Below, in pieces: positions 13,601-28,600 of a stretch of DNA of 64,000 nucleotides (position 1 is the stretch's first letter; the number at the start of each line of letters is the position of its first letter). The stretch lies in NCBI GenBank assembly GCA_026413225.1, contig CM048575.1, forward strand, positions 3,996,001 through 4,060,000, read 5' to 3'. The DNA comes from Otis tarda. Lineage: Eukaryota; Chordata; Aves; Otidiformes; Otididae. The notes below the pieces were generated by a model. The model was not told the DNA's origin, searched no databases, and was given only the letters and a program-made list of their open reading frames with translations. Position numbers and translations under genes: made by a program.

Positions 13601-16600
13601 TTTATAAAGCAAACTAGGAAAACAAAGCTAAATGACTCAAACTTTTGTCTTTGATAATTTCCACAATTACACACAGCCATTTCCTCAATACTGCAGCTCC
13701 TGTTTTTAAGTAATGCAAGAGACTGCCTGCAGTGGTTTGATACAAGGCTGATCTTCCAGGTCTTCATTTTTAGTAAAACAAAATTTGTCAGTGCACGTAA
13801 ATATGGGATACATTTCCTCCACAAATAAATCTGAAGACAACGTGACAGCCTATCTGTGATCTCCTTGTCCAGGCATCACTTCACAGAGACCATGCTCAGT
13901 TTCCCAGTTGCATTAAAGGAATAATCACTGAACAACCTATCACTGTTTCAAAAACATCAAAACCTACTTGCTAGGGTTTCTTAGGCTACAGAATAACAAA
14001 ACCTGACATTTTTAAAAGCCATCAGTTATTCCTCAGACACACTGTAACAAGACCTGGAACTTCAGCTGTGCCCTGGACCAGCAGGACCCAAACATCAGCT
14101 CCAGAAACCAGCATGTCCGTGGTGCCTGGAGCAGCCTGCAGCCATGCAACACGTTGGATTTGCTCTCCTTCTCACACAGAAATTTGATTCCTTTGGGTCA
14201 AACTCACTCATATTCAGGACGTTAACTACTGAGTAAGCAACAAGGCAATCTGTTTTCAAGTCGTGTTTATTTCAAATTTTGTCAATAATCCATCTTATTT
14301 CAGAGTTTGGGTTTTTGTTTTGGTTTATTCACTTAAAATAATAATTAAGACAAAAAGTCCAAATGGACAGCTTGAAATCATCCAATAATATCCAGTCAGT
14401 CACTTAAGTGACAAACAAGACACTCACTAAATGAAAGTGTCTTTATTAAACCTGGAATAAGTGCTTCTGTTACTCTGTCAGAAACCCAACAAGACCAACA
14501 GCTGAATGGAAGTTCAGAGACTCTAGAATGGACAGTGCTAAGATATTTCATTTTAGAGTTGTTAACAGAATGTGGGGAGGATGACAGCATTTTTCAACAA
14601 GAAGGATGCCCGTTTACTCTCAAAGTTGTTCTATGGAACATACAACCACGTAACATTTATGTCTTTGTCTTCCGTGTCATCTCAGTTTGAAAAAAAAAAA
14701 AAAAAAGAAAAAGTTTTATCATTACAAAGACACGTCATTTCTTACATTCTTTAATTTCTTACCTACATCGTAAAAATTTCCTACCGCTAACCTAAGCCTT
14801 CTACCAGTTTTTTAGTAGGGCATCATGTTAATACTCCTTATAAAAGGGGCACCCAATCTGCTTATCTAGAGGCTTACTCTCCTTTCAGTAAAGACGTATC
14901 ATGAACTGACTAAAAGCAACATAGCTTCAGCTCAGAGACTGGAAATTCCCCTAGCTGAGTTGATGCAACGTACTCTTGGGTCTGTCAACGTAGGCTACTC
15001 TTTTCCAGCGTATTACCTTATTTACGTTAAACAATGCTGCTACCGTTGCAAGAATTTTGAAGCTGCTGCCTCAAAATTTAATAAAAGAACATGTTTGTAT
15101 CAGAAGTATTTCATTAAGCACAGATAGTTTGCAGGGCAAGGAAGACTTAGGTTAAGTTTTTGCAATCTTCCAATCAAATCGGAAGTTACAGAGGGAAGAG
15201 AATACTTGGTTTAACTTGCCAATAGGAACAACACAGTAACTAAGAATATTTTTGCAAGCAAACTCATGATAAGCAACTATCCTTGCCCAGTGTTTTAACA
15301 AGCTTCACTGTCTCTCCCTCTTGCTCTTGTAAGCACACAATCCAAGAACAATTCCTTATTCTATAGGCAGTGTCTGGAAAGGGTCCCCAGAAGATGACTG
15401 TTCCTCAGCTTCCCTGCTGAATTTTTTTATGAAGGGGATAATGGGCATTTGCTTACATTCAGGCTTCCTCAAGCACTTTACTCTCAGATTCTTGAATCGT
15501 CTTTCCCAAAGAAAGCCCAGTCGAAAAAAAAAACCCTACTTTGATGATAAGTGATGGCTACATGGAGCTCATATGCAACCTAGCGAGCAATCACACTGAC
15601 ATGCTACAGAGACAATCAGTTATCATTAAAACCATCAATCTGGCTTCAATTTTACATGGTTCTTTCATTTGAAAATCCCATTTTATTCCCCAATTATGAA
15701 ATATTTGGGGCTTCATGCTTTTTGCATGTTATTAAAGAATCTCTTGAATTAGTGTTTTAATTGGTTCAATAAAATTGGCGAGTTCAAGCCAAACACTGGG
15801 ATCAGTAAGACAGACAGCAGTTCTTAGTTCTGTTACTTTCTACGTTTCTCACAGAGCAGCAAGAGATTCTGGTGAGCAAGTAACTACACAGTAATGTTAT
15901 GTTACACGTGTGCCTTAGGATTAAAGTACCAAAAGGTACCAGAAACGCAAGAGTACTTTATATATAATGTATATACAGAGTTATAACCATATATACATAC
16001 AGATATGTATGTACATACATATGTACACATCCACACACATGTATATATGGATGTTACTGCCTATAGATATAGTCAGAAACTGCCTTAATTTTTAGGAGCT
16101 CAGCAATTTAACTTCCAGGCCTGACCTAGCCATTCCAATCACTTCCAGTTCCTGCAAAGAGATGACTTTACATTGTCTAATCTTCCAAAATCAATTATTT
16201 CTCTCCAGTCCTGCCCAAGCTAACTGCACCCATATTTGCCATTTTGTAACATTTACTTTCCTAGCTAAGCCCTGTTCCTACCCCATCCTACTCAGAACAT
16301 CAAATTTCACTTAACCCTTGTTTCTTTTATCTCAGTTAACTCCCTCGTCCCTCCACTGGCTTTCTGGTCATGGCCACAACATTCTCGTTCTCCAACAGCT
16401 GCCATGCTTTGCACTCTTCATCTTTAATCCATCTCTTTTTCCCACTTGTTATTAGACCTGATAACTTTCTACCTGAGGAAGAGGACAGGTAACATGAAAA
16501 TATAACACAACTCTTGCTTTCTGAAAACAAAAAAGTTTTCAGAAAAAAAAGTGTTTTAAAAGTCTCAGATTTCAGCAATTTCTGAAAGCATGTGCCAACT

Positions 16601-19600
16601 ACACAATACCTCTGACCAAGCATGCAAAGAAACATGACATGCAAGCCCTCACACTGCCAATTATTTACATCAACTTTCTGGCACTGTAACACCACTAACT
16701 ACACTTTTCACAGTGTTGGCCACAGGTCCAGTTAAGTCAATAAACCATACCGTTTGAAGATTCTGCTTCGATGCTTAGAGACTTCATTTTCCCATAAAAG
16801 GTTTAATTAAGTCGTGACCATAATTTGACTCGGGTCCTCAATCTGTGTCCTAGCTTTTATACTGAGAAGCAAGTGAAGACTTTTCTGAGTATTTAGGTAA
16901 ACAAGAGACAGCTGCACTTCACAACTCTTAAATGAAACAAAACACTGAAGACAGCTTAATGTGATTTCTATGCCATTCATCATGAGTAGCCAATCCAATC
17001 CAAGAACATGTTGCAAGTTACCCACGCATCCCAAGCGCCTCCGGTACACAGACCGTGTCTGCAGTGCGCTGTTCAATGCAGTCATTGCTCCTACAGTCCA
17101 GCAAACCGAGGGGAATCCGGCTCAAACCGAAGAGACTGTCTGAGGGTACGCCTAGCCAAGTATTTATTTTTCAGAACAAGTATTTTTAAAGGATTGCTTT
17201 TTAAACAGTTTACACATATAATAAGAACACTCCAAACAAGTCTGCCACTCACTCAGGAAGCGCAGACATCAGAGTTGGTTTTTTGTTTTGGTTTTTTTTG
17301 GTTTTTTTGGGTTTGTTTTTTTTTTTTAAATACATGAAGCCTAGTTTCACAGAGGCTTACTCAAAATGTTCAAGTCTCACATTTAAAACTACACAAAACC
17401 CATACAACTCTAACAAGAACAGCGGGTGATAAAATAACAGATGTGCGAGATCAACAGGAAACAGAGGCAAGAGTTGTACGACTGCTGTTCTGATTGCAAT
17501 GTGTTTACACAAATCATTACTGTAAGAGGAAGACTAACTGCTTTGGAGAAAAAAAAAAAAAAAACACAAAAACAAACAAAAAACATCCAACAAAAAAAAA
17601 ACTTTACTTCCTTAGGTCAGAACAACCAGAAGAGAAGTAACTGCTCTAGTACTAGTATTTGAGTCAGAAAAGATAGCTTTCCAATTATATTTTGCTTACA
17701 TGGGGAACTGAAGTTAGAAGCTTTATTTTAATTTTTCAAACACATCTAACCTCGAATGCAAGCACATAACACATACTTATCTACATCAGCAGTTAACACA
17801 AATGTTCTTTCCCTACTGCAGTCTGCAATAGATCATGTCTCTTTTGGAACTCTGCTGCAACAGTTTCACTCTTCAGCTTCAGCTCCTAGTATTGCAGAAA
17901 TAAATTCCAAAATGCTTGATAAATACACATTAGAAAGGGACTATGGATTACTAACCTCCTTAATGGAGTCTTCATTAGGCAGCATAGAACACACACATGT
18001 GATGTAGGCTTGGCGGAAAGATGAAACATTTGCAATTTCTGGAGAATCTGCACACAATTTTGACAACAAAGTAGCTTGTGGGATGCAGTTTGACTTCATC
18101 AAATGTTTTATTCGCATCTGCAGAAAGGAAGGCCCTTCTCGTGTAATCAATTTATTAGCTAGGAAAAGAAAAAAGCCTTTGAGAATACACCAATGTACAG
18201 CTGACACTTAATTGAAATTGTCTCACTGCATTCACACTTTATTTTATTACAAACTTGTGTAAGTATGGTCAGCTTCCTTCGGAAACTCTAGGTGTGATAA
18301 AAAGTGACAGCAATAAATGGAATATTTTCTCCCCAACAAATTCAGACCAACTGTGCAGGGAGAGAACGCTGGGCTACAGAAAACAGACACCCTTCACCCC
18401 CCAACCAAAAGACGGCACCCGTTAAGGCGATAAGGAAATACGCCACAGGGGTGGCTAACGGACACTGATCAGACCATACAGGATTTTGAACAAGACACCA
18501 GTAATTTAGCTGAGATTCAAAATCTTCAACTTTGAATTGTAGCTTCATATTCCAACGAACTACAAATATTTCAAACAAAGCATTATGTACTTTTCTACCC
18601 GAGATTTTTCCACTCAAGTTGTTAAAACCCTACATAATGCCAAAATGCACACAATGAAGTTGATGGTGAAAATGTTACCTTTGTGGTACTTTGGAAGAAT
18701 TGTGTTTAAGGCACACTACGCTTATGCTCTAGATGAACCAAATACAAGCAATCATTATGAGACCTGATGAACTAATTAAATAGTAAAAAAATATAACTTC
18801 AGATTATTTCTGTAAGTAGTTAGCAAAATGTATTTAATCTGATTAAAAACCCTACAGATTTAGCTTTATTATCTTCCCAGGTTCTTACAGAATCACAGAG
18901 TACCTCAAGCTGGAAGGGACCCATAAGGATCATCAAGTCCAACTCCCTGCTCCTTGCAGGACTACCTAAAACTAAACCAGATGACTAAGAGTCGTCCAGA
19001 TGCTCCTTGAACTCTGACAGGCTCGGTGCCATGGGGAGCCCAGTCCAGGGACTGACCACTCTCTCAGCGAAGAACCTCTTCCTAACGTCCAATTCTAAAC
19101 TTCCCCTGATGCAGCTTCACCCATTTCCTTGTGTCCTATCACTGGTCACCAGAGAGAGGGGATCAGCACCTCCCCCTCCACTGCTCGCCTTAAGGAAGCT
19201 GTAGACTGCGATGAGGGCACCCCTCAGCCTTCTCTTCTCCAAGTCAAACAAGCCAAGTGGCCTCAGCCGCTCCTCTTAAGTCTTGCCCTCAAGGCCTTTT
19301 ACCATCTTGGTCGCCCTCCCCTGGACACACTCTAATAGTTCAATGTCCTTTTATTGAGGCACCCAAAACGGCACACAGTACTCGAGGTGGGGTCGCACCA
19401 GCGCAGCGCAGAGTGGGACAATCTCCTCCCTCGATCGGCTAGCCATGCTGTGCTTGATGCACTCCAGGACACGGTTGACCCTTTTGGCTGCTAGGGCACA
19501 CAACTCGCCTTCAATGTGCCATCAACCCAAAACCCCAGATGTCCTTCCACAGGCCTGCTCTCCAGCCTCTCATCCCCCCATTTGGACAAATGCCCATAAG

Positions 19601-22600
19601 CATTCAAAGCAGTTTTGAATGTAGTCTCTGTTTCTACAGCTCTTGGCTCACAAAATAAGTTTTGTTTTTAGGTCCATGAGAAGAAGAAAAGAATGATTAG
19701 AAAAAAAATAAGATGTTCTATTTACGTGCACTAAGAATTATTTTGATTCCTCTTGTTTCTTATTACACAGCTAGACATGCACTCAGCAATTGCCTAAATT
19801 AAGTTTTTACTGACACGTCAGAGCCAACTAGTCAAGCCACGGGAAGCATTTTAAGAGTACCTGCAGTCAGCCAAATTCAGTGTTGTTAAGTTTAACAGTC
19901 ACACTTGTATCTTTAAGCGCAAGACGAGAGAAACTTGCTATGGAATACAGGAGGTAGACTCACTTCAGCTCGCTGCAATCTTTGGGAGCGGCTAGTAAGC
20001 ATGTGTACCCCTCCTTCCCCAAGGGTGGAGGGTCTGTGCCCCCCGGCCAACTCTTCCACACCCAAGCGAGTGCGTATTAAACTCTGCAAAAGAGGCAAGT
20101 GACAAACTGAGCTCCTCTGTCATGCAGACGTAAGTGATGAAGGCTGGAGCAAAAGTCAGATATTTGACTAGTGATTTATTTTGATCTTAGCAGTTAGTTT
20201 TCCTCTGAAGCGTCTATTCTTTCCCAGCAGCCTGCCTGCAACAAGCTCCCTTTCCCTGAAAAGGGAAGAAAAACTCAGTTTGCTGTCTATTCCTCAGAAC
20301 AGTTCTTTTCCCCTCAGAGAGCCTAATTTTGTATTCAATCCTAAATCTTTCAGGTTTCCAAAACCTGCCCATGAACAGATTTTCTTGCTCCTTCTCTTCC
20401 TAGACCTCCTGCTGTTGTCTGTTCTGTCCCAGTGTTCTACCAAGCACCTCAGGACAAAACCGGCTTGCTACAAAAATCAATGCAAAGATACCTTGCAACT
20501 CCTCCCTTCTGGAAATGTTTCAGAGTAGTAAAAGGGCAGTGCAGTTTCAAACTCTACATATATCTAAAGGGCCAAAAAGTAGGGATAAAAGATTCCCCTC
20601 TCACCCAAAAGACTTGCCTTATAAGACGAATTTAAGTTATACCTCAATATTGTGGATACAGCCTTATTGTGAATAAAGCCTCAGGCATGAAAAGACTGCA
20701 CAACTACTATAAGAAATGTTCAAGAGAAACAGAATCTTGAGTAAGCATTTCCACTGAAAGTACCTCTGGAATGGGACAACAACGTGCTCTAGTGCAGCAA
20801 GATATGATTACTATATACGAATGACATTGAGGTCTGTGTATTTTACAATAACAGCATGGCAGAGAGTTCTCCCAGCTTTCCTACAAATCAATTCATGTCA
20901 ATACAGACATACAAGCAAATATTTATGCCCAAAACAACCATCTTGACAACAGCTGACAGCACAGAATAGCAACAACCACCCTACACACACAGCAGCTTAC
21001 TAACAACCACAGAAGCAGCAGACAGAACCTAAGATGCTACGAAACCCTTGCTGGAACAAATTTGGTAAGTGGTATTTAGTTCCTTTCCAGGGCCAGTGCA
21101 TTAAAAAAAAAAAAAAAAACACCAACTGAAAACCAACTGTGCTAGAGCTCTTTCTGCAGCCCTTACGCAATATGCCTAAGGGCAGAACTGTCATCCCTGC
21201 TGCAACCTGAAGAAAGGGCATTTTGATTCCTGCTGTTTCTATCAGATGGAGCCTGGTAGTCAGAAGAGAACATCACATAGATTAAAGAAGTGACAGAAGT
21301 AAAAGAAGGAAGACAAACCTAGTAACTATAATCTGTGATTTATGACCTCCTGTTTCAGCTACAAGCATTTCCTTGGTATGATTCTGAAGGTTAAGAAGGA
21401 TTAAGTTAATCCAGTAGACATCTAGACATACTTGCTTAATCCTAGCTCCAACCACGTCCTACACAAGGCCAAAACAGTAATCTCAGCTACTCAGACAGAT
21501 TTTCTGCAAGCCAAGTAGTACTACAGCAGCATCTGACTTCCTAGCGCAGAGAGAAGGAGGGACTGAACAAAGAAATGGAAGTAAAACACAACCAACAAGC
21601 TTTCACTAATCATAACACATACATGATACAGCTGCATGGATCAGTTGTTATTTCAGCAAAAGCTTCTGTAGTTACTGAATTGCACTTGTCTGATTATGTC
21701 AGGAATATAAACCGGCCATATTAGCAGCGCAATTTAAGAGTCAAAAGATTTTCCATGTCATAATTTGAGTAGGATTTTTTTACGTTTTCATTCTGCCTTG
21801 CACCAGAGTGTAGGGTATACAAATCTGGCACATTCTTCTTGCCTTCTGAGAAAATAGTAAACATTACATATGCCGTCAATCTACTTCTCTCTTCCTGTAA
21901 CAGTTCAGAGTTTTATGACTCAGAGTGACTCACGATATGCATTAATCTGATTTCTTTGAAATGTTATTGAATAACTGGCAATAGTTACAGAAGACCGAAT
22001 CCTACGCCCTACGTCGTCTTTCCCAGCCTCACATTCTCTTCTACAGTCCCCTGCAAACCTTCAATACCCGTTCAACATGGTCTTAGTATCCCAAAAGGCT
22101 AACAAGAATAAACCCACCCAAATGAAAAGCAAAAAACAAAAAACAAACAACCTCTCCATCCTCTGTAAGGGCACAGAATTATTTAACTACTGAAGCATTA
22201 CTTTATAGTAATTGTAGCTACTAAATACCTCCATTCCCCCTCACTATTTTCCAATTTCCATTACTAATAATGCCACTGCTTTGAGCTACCACTTCCATAG
22301 TATTTGCTGCAAAACCAGCGCAGCAAGAACAGGAGAGCACTCCCACGTGGTGGTCTCACTGTCTTTCTAGATGTCCGCACATACCCCAGGAGCTCTGCTA
22401 CTACTTACTGCTCCCTGCATTGTCAGCTGAAAGTACTCAACCAGTATCTGTACCATCTCGCTCGGGTGTTAAGATGACACATTCAGATAGCCTGGAAAGC
22501 TCAGCAAAAGACCTTCTAGGTATGTCTAAGCAGCTATGCTGCTGCATGTCAAAGGGCCACAAGGATAACACTTCTCTCAGTTTATCTGCTCTTTGATAGC

Positions 22601-25600
22601 CTGAAAGCATGTGAAAAAAAAAAATCAAACCAAACCAAGATTTCCAAGCAAGACACTCAGAAAGAAGTGACATTTTAGGTGGATATTTGGCTTCCCCTTA
22701 TTTAAAATGTCTAACTCTTTGCCTTGTGATTTACTTGAAAAACCTTTTTTGACAGACTGGTCTAACAAGGGGTTCCAAAGTCACATTCAGACTGTTTAAG
22801 CATGCCGGTGCACTACTCCAGAATATACAAGAATGCACTTCTGCAGTTACAAAATTCCCAGAAGAGCTCCAATGAATGTCCTGTTTGCTCTGCTTACATC
22901 ATATAAAAGAAATAACACAGAAGACAACACTTCTGGGCATGTATTCAGATCTAGCTAAACAGAGAAACAGCTACTAAACAAACAACATGAAGAAATCAAT
23001 GATTTCAAGGTCACCAAGCGACCCTGAAATGGGAACCTCCACTACAGTTCAACATCGTCAAGAGATGTGTCAGTCAGTTCTGGCAGCAGGAACGAAGCAG
23101 CACAGCAGCATTTAGTAACATAGCCATGGACAAAACCCGTCACCTGCGTAAGCAGCAAATTAATTTAAGGGAGTCCACACAGGCACAGTCACACCAGTCC
23201 TGCAGAGCAGCTTGCCACAAGGAAAGGGAGTTTGCAAAGCTAGCTAACCACTAGCCCTCACTGGCATACCACTCTCCAACTAAGGGATGCTTCAACAGCT
23301 GAAGGTTTTCAGTAACACGGACCGATTTTGAAATGCAAGGCCTTTTCAGCAGAAATACACTAAGAGCAGCAACTATGCAACTGGATGGCCTAACAGCACT
23401 ATAAATGAAAGACTTCAAGACAGGACGTCAGTACGGAATGCAATTATTTCAAGACATGATGGAGATGGGATTAAACGGTGTTTGGAATTCACATGTTTCA
23501 GCCATACTACTGAACGCCTGAAGTGAAGGCTCGCAAAGACTGCAGTCCACTCTTGGCTGCTTCTTTTTAATGTTTTCTAGCACAGGGAAGCAACATATCC
23601 TCTCAATAACCTTAGTGTGTTTCTGATTTATTCATGAAAAAGTACTAACTTGACACAACTCAAAAGAGAGACTACCCAAAGCCAGAAAGAAGGCTTCTGC
23701 TATGGAAGAAAGCTTGACTTAAAAACTCTGCGCTCCTTTAATTTTTAAGAAACTATTTTAAGCTCTTTTTCCCTTCTGTATTATTTTTAACTTTAGATTA
23801 CCACTGAGGTGAACTATGGTCTCATGTACTGTTAATGGAACAGCTGAAAAAAAGATCTGAAAGTACTTAATGGTACCACTAACAGATACGAAAAAACTTC
23901 TGTAAGTAAAAGAAGAGCGTTTAAGAGAAGGGATTCAAAACCTATATAAAGTGATGTCAAAACTGAACTTCCTCAGCTCTTAATATTTTCTGATTCGAGA
24001 TCTTATTTCCATAGTCTAAACACAATGAGCTTCCCAGCCCAGAGTTTAAGAAAAGGAAACCTTCACACTCAGGTAGCACCTCTACATGTATCTTTTATGC
24101 TTCTGAAAGGTGTGGACATAGACAACTCCCTGTGAAGCATTCAGGAAAACATTTAAAAGCATGAAGTTATGAAGAACAACCTACCTGGAGAGTAAAATCT
24201 CTGTATTTTTATGATGGAAAAAGAAATATCTCTCTTTAAAAATGAAGTTTCAAAATATTCAAACCGAGAGTATAGGCCAAGCAAGGACACATTATTCAGA
24301 GTGCCAGTGAGACAGTTTCATCATAAGTATCATTCAGCAACATGCGAATGCTACTGCACAACACAACTTAAAATACAATTATCTTCTGACTTCAAATCAC
24401 TGGTCCCCCCCAAAGTAATTTCTTAATAACCACATATAACATCTAAAAATCACATTCTTACCTTCCTCAGTTTCTACTGGTTGCTGGGATAGAATTTTAA
24501 GAAGAACTGGATTTTTCCATACTCCTTCCCTTGTGATATCGACCAATATTTGGAGGTTGTTATTCCCAAATTCCAGTAAAGCATCATGCGAATCCTACAA
24601 AAAGTAAAAAAGTCATTAAAACTCTTTGCTAAAAATTAAACCAATGTAATTTTACATTACCTGTCCTAACATTTGACTGTACTCTAATAATTTCACACCA
24701 TTCTTCTAAGTCCTTATTGTTCTGACATGTTTGCACTAGGATTTTAACAGTACGTCGTCTTTTCACTTCTCTAATTCTACAGCAAAGCCTCCCAGTTTAT
24801 TACCAAAGTCGTTGCTTGCTAATCTGAGGAACATGAGAGGAGTGGGAGAAAGACATCCTTAAGCTACATAAGAAGCAGTGCAATGCGAGAGGCTCAGAAA
24901 GGACTCTCCTCTACCAAAATGGTGAGGCTGGAGTCATAGAAGACGCAGGTTTCCCAGTGGTTAGAGATGCAAGAAGTCTCAGGGAACTTAAAGTAAAATA
25001 TAATATAAGCAGCAGAGACTGCCGTACAACACTCACAATCCAGACCAATCTGGATCATGAATAATTTCATTTATTAAGATGAAAACATCCTTCTACTGGA
25101 TACAGATACACCATTTCCTTTGAAAATAATCCATATCCAACGCATTTACCCTAAGATCCAGGGATTTCTGATCCTGACAGTTCTGAAGGCTGACCCAGAG
25201 ACCCCCTACACTGAACAGGTCTCCAGCTGAAGTTCATCCACCAAACCTGTATAATAGCACAATACTCAGAGTGATCAAGGCCCTATCACCTTTAATTCTG
25301 TAAATCCGAGGATTGAAAGAGGGAAGAAAAAAAGAGATGTTACACATGGAAAGAAGTCTAGAGTCTAAGGGAGAAGAAAAAGCAACTGGAAACAGATTCT
25401 AGCACTTAATGTTCCTAGTAGGAAAGCCAATCTAGGGTGACTCCCACTGAAAAGATTAAAATATCACCACACAAAACGTCCTAATGCTGGCAAATTGAAG
25501 ACAAGCAACTGTAGGCAATTTGTGGCTACAGGTTCAGTAAACGTGCTTCTCACATTAGTCACAACACATCTTAAGTTCAAGAATTAGTTTGATATGTGAC

Positions 25601-28600
25601 AATGTGCCCCAGTTCTAGTGATCTCTGTTTGAAGTTGGCAGCACTTTTAACACTATTATTAACCTTGGGTTTGCTTTTGATAGCCTCTACTGTATTCTGT
25701 ATACACACCAGAATCAATTCCATGTTCTGAATTATCAGAATTAAATGGGGCGAATGCTATGACCACTGGGAACACCAGAGCAACCAAAGAGCCTTGTATC
25801 ACAGGCTGTCAAAAGAGAGGAATAAACCGCATTCCACATCACAACACACAAGACTTGTTTTTCAGGTTCCTCAGTTACCTTCTATAACCAAGTGAATTTG
25901 CCATGAAAATACCTTAACCATCTACAACAAAAGGCATCTCTGCATTTAACGATTAGAGGCCCTTTAACAAATCAGATACTGATGTTCAGTCTCAGATATC
26001 AGATGCTAATTTCAGACCAACTTCAAGGTTTTGATATAACTATCTATTTCCTTTCCCATACACCAGGAAACTGCACTCCACAAATCTCTGCACAGGAGAA
26101 CCTGGATTGAACTCTCGGGTGAAGCGTTTACCCACTAAGGAATGAAGCTTTATTTCTAGCAAAAGATTCATAAGGGGAAAATCATATTCTTGCAGTGAAG
26201 GCCTAATTTAGACTGAGCCACAGCTGTCACAAGTAACAACGTCAGGAGTTTCTTAAAGGACTCCTCGTGAATAGCTCTAAAACCATACTGTCAGACACAC
26301 TACTTAGTCAATCTCAAATTAAAGGGCAGTATAACTAACACTTGTATCCCCACTTTGAAAGGGCTACCCAAAGTTTGTGCAACCTCCATTTTAGAGATAT
26401 TTAAAACCTGGTGGGGCAGGACCGTAAGCAACCTGATTCAAGATAGGCCTTACCCTGAGCGAAGTGGTGGATCAGATGACCCGAGCTACCTTCCAGTTCC
26501 AGTGAACTCCATGACTCTTCCACAACAGATGCTTTCAGAGGGCTGCATATTCATGTACCAGACACAGTGAAAGCAGACTCAGTGGGAGTCAGTGCTTCTG
26601 CCCTACACTAGCTTCTCTGACTGCAAGAATAAAGAACCAAACTAACATCAGAAGTAAGTGAAAAAGTACAGGAGATCTCTCCAAACGCAGAACTATAGTG
26701 CAGACGCCCACCTTCTAAGGAGCAAAGTTAAAAGCCTCGTAGCTGAATGCAACAGCTGAGCAGTTTTGATAACTTTAATCACCTCCTCTTCCTTAGCAGT
26801 AGCCAAAATTTTCTGTAAATATTGCCCCAATGTTGATTGATTTTATTTTTAGATAATTGCTGTAACCATGTTCCAACTCTTAGCTCCTACCATACTTGCT
26901 AACTAAAATCAGGTATTAAAGACTAAGCTACTTCCGAAAACGATAGTAAAACTAGCAAGTGAGCCATTGGTGAGACTACCTCAAAATCAACTGTTGGTAT
27001 CAGGAGAAGAGTTGGTGCTAATTTGCAGATGCAAATTTCTGGCCTTGAGTCTGGAATGTCACTCACAAGGTCAAAGGGAAAAAAAAAAAATTGGAGTATC
27101 ACATATGCACCATTAAGATGCAAATGACTTTATATATTCTTAACTAGAGCTCAAACTACTCTTAAGTCACAGCACTGAGAGACTAATACATGATTTACAA
27201 CACACAAGCGTTTCAGGCTGCATTTAAACATTTGAAAATATCACTTCAGCGATCCTTATGCTCACACAGCCGTTCCTGCTCTCAAGTCTTTCCTTCCTGT
27301 GCAAGCCGGATCAGGAAATCAAATTCAGCAGAAAGCCTCAGAGTAGGATTGTGGGTTTTTTTGTTTGTTTTTAGAAATTAAAGCACGATCAACTCTCCAC
27401 TTTACACACAGCTAAATGGCATGACAGTAGAATCAGGCAGGGAACGACAGACTTAAGCATTAAGTCAGTGCTGCTGCCAAAAGATGCTCAAGTTATAGCC
27501 TCAGAACAGCTTTAAAAATGTCAGTGGAAAACAAACTGATCTAAATTTGTATCTATCAAGTACGCAAACGCAGTCCAGAGTTTCCCTAAGTGGCAGTTAT
27601 GATCATACAGGAAGTCTACGTATATTGTTTTATCCTCAGATTTGGGTGATTAAGAAAACAATCGCGGGTGTGCAGGTAGAAGGGATACTGTATCTCACCC
27701 ACAAAATAAATACAAGGCCATTTTCACAACATCTGCTTTTGACCTCTCTCAACTGTACAGCACCACGCGCTAGGTTATTTCAACAGGCTGCCAGAGCACC
27801 AACTGTGCATTCCCCTCCCGCAACCAACACTACAGCTTTAACCTGCATCAGGCTCAAGTGTAGATCAGGTCACAGATCAGGTCAAAGACTAAGTCCAAAA
27901 AACCACCAGCATTTAACAGCCCATGACTTTGAATTTCACCTAGAAGGCTGAACTCAATGAGCTTTACTGAGCTCTGGCGCTCTGAGAAGGCACTCAGTAC
28001 ATAGGTTACACCTTGGAAATATGTGAAACCGACCAGCAAGAGTGTCAGGCTCTTCGCAGTTATGACTTTAAGAGGAGATAGAACACCACATCCTTTAAAT
28101 GGCATGTTTTCTTGAAGAAAAGCAACAGCCGAATCAGAAGAGTTCTTGGTATCAGAAGACCTTTGGTAACCAGGCTACGTTTCCTTTGAGGGTATCATTT
28201 ATATGTTCAGATTCTTCACCAAGAGCTTCGACAAAGCACTAACAATCAAGAAAAATTTAACAATTTTACTGCAAGTCTTAAGAATTTATGTCATTCCCTG
28301 GCTTCATTTGAATAAAAGCATATAAACTCAGCTCTTACTCCTGAGAAATAGTTTAACAAACATGAGACAAAGAATCACCTCTTAAATCACCAGCGCTGCA
28401 CTTAAAATGTACTGCAGGACACATGACTTCAGGAAGCTACAGAGAGGTCTCAGCACATATTATAGATAGCAGTGTCCCCCAAATATCTGTTTCAGCAACT
28501 CCCAAGATATTTACCAGTGAAGAAGATTGAACTACAAACAGGATTTTCAGCTCTGCACAGTTCCGAAAGGCAAACAAAGGGAAACACCAGCTCCTAGTGT

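Noticed and set aside
16336-16695. A 119-codon minus frame in RLF intron 5
   Set aside because: No similarity, low-complexity Ser/Lys content, and it is in AT-rich intronic sequence between well-defined RLF exons.
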